This document shows positions 56,576-64,000 of a DNA stretch of 64,000 bases, one piece after another (position 1 is the stretch's first letter; every line of letters begins with the position of its first letter). Below the pieces are notes generated by a model that was not told the DNA's origin, did not search any database, and saw only the letters and a list, made by a program, of their open reading frames with translations. The position numbers and the translations under genes were made by a program. This DNA comes from Macrococcus carouselicus (GTDB lineage Bacteria; Bacillota; Bacilli; Staphylococcales; Staphylococcaceae), in assembly GCF_004359515.1 (NCBI RefSeq), contig NZ_SCWD01000001.1, positions 62,001 through 126,000 on the forward strand, in the 5' to 3' direction.

Positions 56576-56601
56576 TTTTATCCCCACACAGTCCCCAAAA
56601 G
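56576..56601. repeat. Right arm-type repeat of the element
   Basis: Starts TTTTATCCCC and ends TCCCCAAAAG, 23 of 26 bases identical to 52683-52708, same orientation, 35 bases before the right att core. Confidence 0.65.
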
Positions 56602-56636
56602 CCTTATAAATAGCGTGTTTAAAGCACTTCAAACGT

Positions 56637-56653
56637 CCTCCGAGGGCGTTATA
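56637..56653. repeat. Right att core (17 bp)
   Basis: CCTCCGAGGGCGTTATA, identical to 52572-52588 at the tRNA-Arg 3' end. It marks the right end of the element. Confidence 0.88.
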
Positions 56654-56667
56654 AACAGATTACCTTA

Positions 56668-56697
56668 AACCCACCAATATCTGGTGGGTTTTTTGTA
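56668..56697 (+). terminator. Terminator just outside the right att site
   Basis: Nine-base perfect stem AACCCACCA/TGGTGGGTT with a five-base loop, then TTTTTT. No intact gene ends near it. Its place 15 bases past the att core suggests it was the tRNA-Arg terminator before insertion. Confidence 0.85.
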
Positions 56698-56754
56698 TAT
56701 TCTTTTTTAAAATGGGGTATATATCAGATAATACATTTTTAGGAGGAGACCAGT

Positions 56755-57057
56755 ATGGAAAAAGATCGGCTGAAATTTATCGTTTTGTATGAGCTGAGAA
56801 AGGGGACGGTCCTTGCTAATTTTTTTGGCTGGATTGACGTTGAGCTACTTAAAGATATATTTATTGAGATGAAGGAATCAGAAGTCATTTCGGGTGAGGT
56901 TCTTGTGGATGATGTTATCGTTCTGAAGGATATCGAGATCACTGAGAAAGGTCGCCTGCAACTTGAGGAGATGCTAAAGAATCCGGAATACGAAAAAGGC
57001 TATCACCTCTGCTGCGAGAACAAGCGTCTTAAGGACTGGGTCTATGGCAGAGAGTAA
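56755..57057 (+). CDS. Small winged-helix-like protein (unknown)
   Basis: A 100-residue acidic protein. The N-terminal part (EKDRLKFIVLYELRKGTVLA) and a middle beta-type stretch (GEVLVDDVIVLKDIEITEKG) ending in RLQLEEML resemble the wing-helix layout of YjcQ-type proteins, but I am not certain of the family. AGGAGG precedes the ATG. It overlaps the glutaredoxin-like gene by 14 bases, so the two are cotranscribed. It is the first core gene right of the element. Confidence 0.6.
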   Translation: MEKDRLKFIVLYELRKGTVLANFFGWIDVELLKDIFIEMKESEVISGEVLVDDVIVLKDIEITEKGRLQLEEMLKNPEYEKGYHLCCENKRLKDWVYGRE

Positions 57058-57289
57058 CTATCATCTCATTATTTACACGCAGCCTGGTTGTTCACTGTGT
57101 GAAGAAGCAAAGCGACAGCTGAATTTTGTGGATCTCCCTATTACATACGAAGAAATCAATATAACAGATCATGACGAACTGATGATGGAATATCAGATAC
57201 GTGTACCGGTTATCGTCTATGAGGATCAGGTCATTCAGGAAGGAATCATTGACTTTGTTACTGTAACCGAGCGCCTTGAACAATGTTAA
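57044..57289 (+). CDS. Glutaredoxin-like thiol protein
   Basis: An 81-residue thioredoxin-fold protein with YTQPGCSLCEEAKRQL (CxxC active site CSLC) and the cis-Pro strand RVPVIVYEDQVI. The family (DUF836/glutaredoxin 2-like) is common in Firmicutes; the substrate is unknown. It starts inside the previous gene with AAGGA upstream. Its stop lies in the stem of a terminator. Confidence 0.85.
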   Translation: MAESNYHLIIYTQPGCSLCEEAKRQLNFVDLPITYEEINITDHDELMMEYQIRVPVIVYEDQVIQEGIIDFVTVTERLEQC

Positions 57290-57310
57290 TATTGTTCAAG
57301 GTTATTTCTT
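57274..57310 (+). terminator. Terminator upstream of the glycolytic operon
   Basis: Eleven-base stem CCTTGAACAAT/ATTGTTCAAGG with a six-base loop, then TTATTTCTT. Confidence 0.8.
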
Positions 57311-57337
57311 GCAATCAAATATTTATCTTGCTAACAT
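57309..57337 (+). promoter_or_regulatory. SigA-type promoter of the cggR-gapA operon
   Basis: TTGCAA at 57309-57314 and TAACAT at 57332-57337 with a 17-base spacer; the predicted transcription start is about 57344, immediately before the operator. Confidence 0.65.
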
Positions 57338-57354
57338 AGAGTTGTAACACAGTT

Positions 57355-57382
57355 TGTCCCAATCGGGACGTTTTATGTCTCG
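57355..57382 (+). promoter_or_regulatory. CggR operator
   Basis: TGTCCC at 57355-57360 and CGGGACGTTTTATGTCTCG at 57364-57382; the two TGTC elements are 21 bases apart. The second half closely resembles the B. subtilis CggR half-site CGGGAC-N6-TGTC. Lying downstream of the promoter, it would block elongation, as known for CggR. Confidence 0.8.
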
Positions 57383-57401
57383 TTGAATTGGAGGAAGTCT
57401 G

Positions 57402-58442
57402 ATGGATCACATTTTTGCCGTTCAGCAGAGACTGATTCCAGATATCATTGAGAAAATGCAGCGTCGTTTTAATGTGCTTTCTTTGATACAGCACCAGCAG
57501 CCTATCGGTCGACGGGCACTGGCTGAACGACTCAATATGACGGAACGCATTTTACGCAGTGATGTTGAGAGTCTTAAGGCGGAGCACCTCATCGATATTT
57601 TACCTAAAGGCATGATCATCACTGCTGAGGGTGAAGAAGTCCTCGCCGTGCTGTCGCGATATATGTCAGTCTACAATGATTTATCGGCGCTCGGTTCTGA
57701 GCTCAGTAAACTGACAGGAATCAGGAAAATCATTGTAGTTAAAGGCGATGCAGACGAAAACACTGAGACGGTGACCCTTCTCGGTATTGAAGCGAGTCGT
57801 TATCTGCAGTCCTTGCTCTGTCCTGATATGACAGTGACGGTGACAGGAGGGTCGAGTACAGCGAGTATTGCCAGTCATCTGGCAGAATTACCGTTCGATG
57901 TGACTTTCACACCTGCCCGCGGTGGCCTTGGTGAAGATATGATTCACCAGGCGAACTTTATAGTAGCGAAGATGGCAGAATTCACCGGCGGCCATTACGA
58001 AACGCTGTATGTTCCGGATCAGGTAAGTGAGAAGACCTATAAGAATCTGATTGAAGAACCTTCTGTGCGTTCTGTTCTTGATCAGATCAAATCAGCAGAT
58101 ATTGTTGTCCATGGAATTGGTGATGCAAGCAAGATGGCAGCCAGAAGAAGGACAGACCCTGAAGTCAGAGCATTATTGAAACAAAATCATGCAGTCGGTG
58201 AAGCTTTTGGTTATTATTACGATAAAAAGGGTAATATTGTCTATAAGGTCCGAACTATCGGTCTGCAACGGGAGGATGTCCTTACTAAGGAACATATCAT
58301 AGCAGTTGCAGGTGGCACGAGTAAGACTGAGGCCATTTCCGCCTACCTTAGAATAGCACCGCCTCAGACCACGCTTATCACTGATGAAGCAGCAGCAAAG
58401 CAGTTATTGAAGGCTTTAGCCTTTGACAATAATAAAAATTAG
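57402..58442 (+). CDS. cggR: Central glycolytic genes regulator
   Basis: SorC-family repressor of the lower glycolytic operon, released by fructose-1,6-bisphosphate. The 346-residue protein has an N-terminal winged helix ([20 protein letters not shown]) and the C-terminal sugar-phosphate-binding domain: [50 protein letters not shown] and closing [21 protein letters not shown] follows TTGGAGGAAG. It leads cggR-gapA-pgk-tpiA-gpmI-eno and controls itself through the adjacent operator. Confidence 0.96.
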   Translation: MDHIFAVQQRLIPDIIEKMQRRFNVLSLIQHQQPIGRRALAERLNMTERILRSDVESLKAEHLIDILPKGMIITAEGEEVLAVLSRYMSVYNDLSALGSELSKLTGIRKIIVVKGDADENTETVTLLGIEASRYLQSLLCPDMTVTVTGGSSTASIASHLAELPFDVTFTPARGGLGEDMIHQANFIVAKMAEFTGGHYETLYVPDQVSEKTYKNLIEEPSVRSVLDQIKSADIVVHGIGDASKMAARRRTDPEVRALLKQNHAVGEAFGYYYDKKGNIVYKVRTIGLQREDVLTKEHIIAVAGGTSKTEAISAYLRIAPPQTTLITDEAAAKQLLKALAFDNNKN

Positions 58443-58458
58443 AAGGAGGCCATTATTC

Positions 58459-59472
58459 ATGGCAGTAAAAGTAGCAATCAACGGATTTGGACGTATCGGC
58501 CGTTTAGCATTCAGAAGATTACAGGAAGTTAAAGATATCGAAGTTGTAGCGGTTAATGATTTAACAGAAGATGATATGCTTGCACATCTTTTAAAATACG
58601 ATACAACACAAGGCCGCTTCAAAGAGGAAGTACGTGTCGTTGAAGGTGGTTTCCTTGTAAATGGTCGTGAAATCAAATCATTCGCCAACCCGAAAGCAGA
58701 AGAACTTCCATGGGGAGAACTGGGCATCGATGTTGTATTGGAATGTACAGGTTTCTACACTAGTGAAGAAAAAGCACAGGCTCACATTAAAGCAGGTGCT
58801 AAAAAAGTATTGATCTCTGCACCAGCAACGGGAGATCTTAAAACAGTTGTTTATAACGTTAACCATGACATTTTAGATGGCTCTGAAGAAATCGTATCAG
58901 GTGCATCTTGTACAACAAACTGTTTAGCACCTATGGCTAAAACTCTGAATGATAAATTCGGTATCATCGAAGGTTTAATGATGACTGTTCACGCTTATAC
59001 AGGTGACCAGAATACACTTGATGCACCACATGCTAAAGGTGACTTCCGCCGTGCGCGTGCAGCAGCTCAGAACATCGTGCCTAACTCAACAGGAGCTGCC
59101 AAAGCGATTGGTTTAGTTATCCCTGAATTAAAAGGTAAATTAGATGGTTCAGCACAACGTGTACCAGTCGCGACAGGTTCAATCACTGAGTTAACATGTA
59201 TCTTAGATAAAGAAGTGACAGTTGAAGAAATCAACCAGGCAATGAGAGAAGCTTCAAATGAATCATTCGGTTATACAGAAGACCAAATCGTCTCTTCTGA
59301 TATCATCGGTATTACTTACGGTTCATTATTTGATGCGACTCAGACTCGCGTCATGACAGTCGGTGATCATCAGATGGTTAAAACTGTAGCATGGTATGAC
59401 AATGAAATGAGCTACACTGCTCAGTTAGTGCGTACTTTACAACATTTAGCCGAACAAGCACAGCAAGCTTAA
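58459..59472 (+). CDS. gapA: Glyceraldehyde-3-phosphate dehydrogenase (NAD, glycolytic)
   Basis: Oxidises glyceraldehyde-3-phosphate to 1,3-bisphosphoglycerate with NAD. The 337-residue protein starts [20 protein letters not shown] (NAD loop) and has the catalytic Cys in [28 protein letters not shown] and the closing [18 protein letters not shown] 58459 follows AGAAGGAGG; the frame opens 12 codons earlier inside cggR. Codon use is strongly biased, as expected for high expression. A terminator follows. Confidence 0.98.
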   Translation: MAVKVAINGFGRIGRLAFRRLQEVKDIEVVAVNDLTEDDMLAHLLKYDTTQGRFKEEVRVVEGGFLVNGREIKSFANPKAEELPWGELGIDVVLECTGFYTSEEKAQAHIKAGAKKVLISAPATGDLKTVVYNVNHDILDGSEEIVSGASCTTNCLAPMAKTLNDKFGIIEGLMMTVHAYTGDQNTLDAPHAKGDFRRARAAAQNIVPNSTGAAKAIGLVIPELKGKLDGSAQRVPVATGSITELTCILDKEVTVEEINQAMREASNESFGYTEDQIVSSDIIGITYGSLFDATQTRVMTVGDHQMVKTVAWYDNEMSYTAQLVRTLQHLAEQAQQA

Positions 59473-59485
59473 TTAAAGTTAAGCG

Positions 59486-59525
59486 TAAGCAGGAGAAGAT
59501 ACGCTTCTCCTGCTTATTTTTTCTT
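59486..59525 (+). terminator. Terminator after gapA
   Basis: Thirteen-base perfect stem TAAGCAGGAGAAG/CTTCTCCTGCTTA, then TTTTTTCTT. It partly insulates gapA from pgk. Confidence 0.9.
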
Positions 59526-59571
59526 AATAATTGTTATACTGTTAGTGACACTATTTTAAGGAGGAAATGTA

Positions 59572-60762
59572 ATGGCTAAGAAGATTGTTTCAGATTTAGA
59601 ATTGAAGGACAAAAAGGTTCTGGTAAGAGCAGATTTTAACGTTCCGATGAAAGACGGTGAAATCACGAATGATAACCGTATCGTTGAAGCATTACCGACA
59701 ATCAAATACATCATCGAGCAAGGCGGCACCCCAGTTATTTTCTCTCATCTAGGTAAAGTGAAAACAGAAGAAGACAAAGCACAGTTATCACTTCACCCCG
59801 TTGCTCGTCGCTTAGCTGAGCTGTTAGGAACTGAGGTCGGGTTCACAGATGCGACGCGGGGCGAGAAATTAGAAGCATCAATCAACAACTTGACACCAGG
59901 CGACGTGTTCTTAGTGGAGAACACACGTTTTGAAGATATAGATGGTAAGAAGGAAAGCAAAAATGATCCTGAACTGGGCAAATACTGGGCTTCTCTTGGC
60001 GATGTTTTTGTCAATGACGCGTTCGGGACTGCGCATCGTGAGCATGCCTCTAACGTCGGAATTGCTTCTCATTTAGAATCAGCAGCAGGATTCCTGATGG
60101 AAAAAGAGATCAAATTCATCGGTGGCGTTGTAGAAAGTCCGGAACGTCCATTCGTAGCGATTTTAGGTGGCGCGAAAGTGTCTGATAAAATCGGCGTGAT
60201 TGAAAACTTACTGGAAGTCGCTGATAAAGTATTGATCGGCGGTGGAATGGCCTATACATTCTTAAAAGCACAAGGCAAAGAAATTGGTCAGTCATTATTA
60301 GAGGAAGATAAGATTGACTTGGCGAAAGATTTACTGGCACGCGGGGAAGGCAAAATTGTCCTGCCGGTCGATGCTAAAGTCACTGAAGAATTCTCAAACG
60401 ATGGCGAAATCAAAGAATTATCAGTCGATGAAATTCCAGCAGACGAACAGGCACTGGATATCGGTCCTAAAACTGTTGAATTATTCGAAGAACAGCTTCA
60501 GGGCGCGAAAACAGTTGTCTGGAATGGACCGATGGGTGTCTTTGAAATGAGCAACTTCGCACAAGGGACAATCGGTGTCTGTGAAGCAATCGCGAATTTA
60601 GAGGATGCAACAACGATCATCGGTGGTGGTGATTCAGCTGCAGCAGCGATGGAACTGGGCTTTGCTGATAAATTCACGCATATCTCAACAGGTGGCGGCG
60701 CGTCACTTGAATATTTAGAAGGTAAGGAACTACCAGGTATCAAATCGATTTCAGATAAATAG
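59572..60762 (+). CDS. pgk: Phosphoglycerate kinase
   Basis: Transfers phosphate from 1,3-bisphosphoglycerate to ADP. The 396-residue protein has the substrate loop [52 protein letters not shown] and the nucleotide loop [30 protein letters not shown] precedes the ATG. Fifth-step glycolytic partners lie on both sides. Confidence 0.98.
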   Translation: MAKKIVSDLELKDKKVLVRADFNVPMKDGEITNDNRIVEALPTIKYIIEQGGTPVIFSHLGKVKTEEDKAQLSLHPVARRLAELLGTEVGFTDATRGEKLEASINNLTPGDVFLVENTRFEDIDGKKESKNDPELGKYWASLGDVFVNDAFGTAHREHASNVGIASHLESAAGFLMEKEIKFIGGVVESPERPFVAILGGAKVSDKIGVIENLLEVADKVLIGGGMAYTFLKAQGKEIGQSLLEEDKIDLAKDLLARGEGKIVLPVDAKVTEEFSNDGEIKELSVDEIPADEQALDIGPKTVELFEEQLQGAKTVVWNGPMGVFEMSNFAQGTIGVCEAIANLEDATTIIGGGDSAAAAMELGFADKFTHISTGGGASLEYLEGKELPGIKSISDK

Positions 60763-61523
<761 letters not shown>

Positions 61524-61524
<1 letters not shown>

Positions 61525-63056
61525 TGACAGAACCAACGGCTCTTATTATATTGGACGGGTTCGCTAATCGCGATGAAGTGAAAGGGAATGCAGTCAAACA
61601 GGCCCATAAACCCAATTTCGACCGTTATTATAATCAGTTCCCGCATAATCAGCTCAGCGCATGTGGACTGGATGTAGGCCTTCCTGAAGGGCAGATGGGT
61701 AACTCAGAAGTGGGACATCTGAATATCGGTGCTGGCCGCATCGTCTATCAGAGTCTGACACGCATCAACAAATCTATCGAGGACGGTGACTTCTTCAAGA
61801 ATGAAGTGCTGCTTGAGACGATGAAACATGTGACGGAACACGAAAGTGCTCTGCACTTAATGGGTTTACTCTCTGACGGCGGCGTCCACAGCCACTATAA
61901 ACATCTCTTTGCTTTACTCGAGATGGCGAAAGTTCAGGGTGTTAAACGTGTCTATGTGCATGCATTTCTCGATGGCCGTGACGTCGGTCAGGAAACAGCT
62001 CTTCAGTATATCGAAGAGACCGAAGCAAAGTTCAGAGAGCTCGGTATCGGTCAGTTCGCTTCAGTATCAGGTCGTTATTATGCGATGGACCGTGATAAAC
62101 GCTGGGAACGTGAGCAGATGGCATACGATGCAATGACTTATGGTAAGGGCAAGGAATATCAGACAGCGGCTGAGGGCGTTAAAGCAAGTTACGCTGAGGG
62201 TGTAACGGATGAGTTCGTCATTCCTTTTGTTGTTAAAGACCACGAAGCTTACCACGAGAATACAGGTGTCAATGACGGTGATGGCATGATCTTCTTCAAT
62301 TTCCGCCCTGACCGTGCAGCCCAGCTTTCAGAAGTCTATACAAATGAAGAATTTGTCGGATTTGAGATGGACCGCCGCTTAATCGGTATTAAATTTGTGA
62401 CTTTCACAAAATACAGCGATACGGTGAAGGCGGATGTGGTTTTCGAAAAAGAGAACTTAGTGAACACAATCGGTGAAGTTGTTGCTGATGAAAACAAGAA
62501 GCAGCTGCGTATCGCTGAGACTGAGAAATACCCGCACGTCACTTATTTTATGAGTGGCGGCCGTAACGAAGAGTTCGCAGGTGAACACCGCGTACTGATC
62601 AATTCGCCGAAGGTGGCAACATATGACTTGAAGCCTGAAATGAGTGCGTATGAAGTGAAAGACGCTTTAATCACCGAGCTTGATAAGCAAGATCTCGACC
62701 TGATCATTCTGAATTTTGCTAATCCTGATATGGTCGGACATAGCGGTATGCTTGAACCGACAATCAAGGCGATTGAAGCGGTAGATGAGTGTCTGGGTGC
62801 TGTTGTTGACAAGATTCTTGCACAAGGCGGACGCGCGATCATCACAGCTGATCACGGGAACTCTGACGAAGTGGTCACGATGGACGATAAACCAATGACT
62901 GCTCATACCACTAATCCTGTGCCTGTGATTGTGACAGATGAGTCCGTGAAGCTCCGTGATGGCGGCCGTCTTGCTGATTTAGCACCGACGTTACTTGATA
63001 TGATGGGTATTAAGCAGCCGGTAGAGATGACCGGTGAATCACTTATCATCAAGTAA
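61524..63056 (+). CDS. gpmI: 2,3-bisphosphoglycerate-independent phosphoglycerate mutase
   Basis: Manganese enzyme that interconverts 3- and 2-phosphoglycerate. The 510-residue protein belongs to the alkaline-phosphatase superfamily; the nucleophile Ser is in [17 protein letters not shown], with [36 protein letters not shown] and the metal-binding [10 protein letters not shown] and [10 protein letters not shown]. Translationally coupled to tpiA. Confidence 0.98.
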
Positions 63057-63083
63057 ATGATATTAGTTGATTAAATACAGTGA

Positions 63084-64000
<917 letters not shown>

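Larger units (their letters stand above)
52572..56653. mobile_element. Decayed tRNA-Arg integrative element, probably a PICI/prophage relic
   Basis: About 4.1 kb bounded by 17-bp direct repeats at the tRNA 3' end (52572-52588) and at 56637-56653. Contents: tyrosine integrase remnant reading toward the tRNA, terminase-small-subunit-like fragment, three small phage-like genes, an AT-rich DUF3825 gene and a broken membrane gene. The integrase N terminus and the terminase N terminus meet head to head near 53340, as if one deletion removed the replication and regulation genes between them. Integrase at one end and terS in the rightward module fits a phage-inducible chromosomal island; a prophage remnant is the alternative. 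It cannot excise by itself. Confidence 0.8.

Noticed and set aside
52572-56653. CRISPR array or insertion sequence inside the element
   Set aside because: No spaced direct repeats of CRISPR type and no transposase or terminal inverted repeats were seen; the only repeats are the att cores and arm-type copies.

Overview
The window is chromosomal DNA from a low-GC Gram-positive of the family Staphylococcaceae. Gene order and protein content match the staphylococcal uvrBA-hprK-lgt-trxB-rapZ-yvcK-whiA, clpP and cggR-gapA-pgk-tpiA-gpmI-eno neighbourhoods. Three things point to Macrococcus or a close relative rather than Staphylococcus: base composition by eye in the mid-40s percent GC, a c-type cytochrome directly after secA-prfB (S. 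aureus is not known to make cytochrome c), and a ResA-like thioredoxin nearby. The genus assignment is inference; no species is claimed.

Layout. 1-8.9 kb: an OpuC/EgtU-type ABC importer, a small decayed reading frame, a deoxyribonucleotidase, a lipid kinase, two tandem POT peptide transporters, queF and an EamA-type permease. 9.0-12.6 kb: nrdIEF behind a clear promoter and a pair of NrdR-like boxes, one of them inside a 48-bp perfect palindrome. 12.7-16.4 kb: rpmG, a YtkA-type lipoprotein, a CDF cation exporter, then a strip of pseudogenes (a gutted two-component system and a DUF2231 fragment) before murB. 16.4-25.9 kb: mostly housekeeping and membrane genes (lipoprotein, ytxJ, a divergent glycerate-kinase-like protein, pepT, a split ThrE exporter, the GGDEF protein gdpS, a YitT protein, tagO, a YigZ protein).

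26-33.6 kb: degV, comFA-comFC, hpf, secA, prfB with the classic +1 programmed frameshift, and cytochrome c, the same order as in Bacillus subtilis. 33.7-36.8 kb: two secreted wall hydrolases (LysM-NlpC/P60 and CHAP), the ResA-like protein, an HD phosphohydrolase and csbA. 36.9-49.4 kb: uvrB-uvrA; hprK-lgt-acyltransferase-TPR protein; trxB; rapZ-yvcK-whiA. 49.4-52.4 kb: a lipoprotein, a secreted alkaline phosphatase behind a textbook Pho box, and clpP behind a CtsR box.

52.5-56.7 kb is the accessory region. A tRNA-Arg(CCG) gene is followed by a roughly 4.1-kb relic of an integrative element, probably a phage-inducible chromosomal island: 17-bp att repeats at both ends, 26-bp imperfect arm-type repeats inside them, a broken tyrosine integrase, a headless terminase-small-subunit-like fragment, three small phage-like genes (zinc-ribbon, basic coiled-coil and sigma-region-4-like), an intact AT-rich DUF3825 gene that looks like cargo, and a membrane gene with one in-frame stop. 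A terminator just outside the right att site may once have served the tRNA.

56.7-64 kb: a small winged-helix-like protein and a glutaredoxin-like protein, then the CggR-controlled lower glycolytic operon, with the CggR operator just downstream of the promoter. Enolase runs off the window end.
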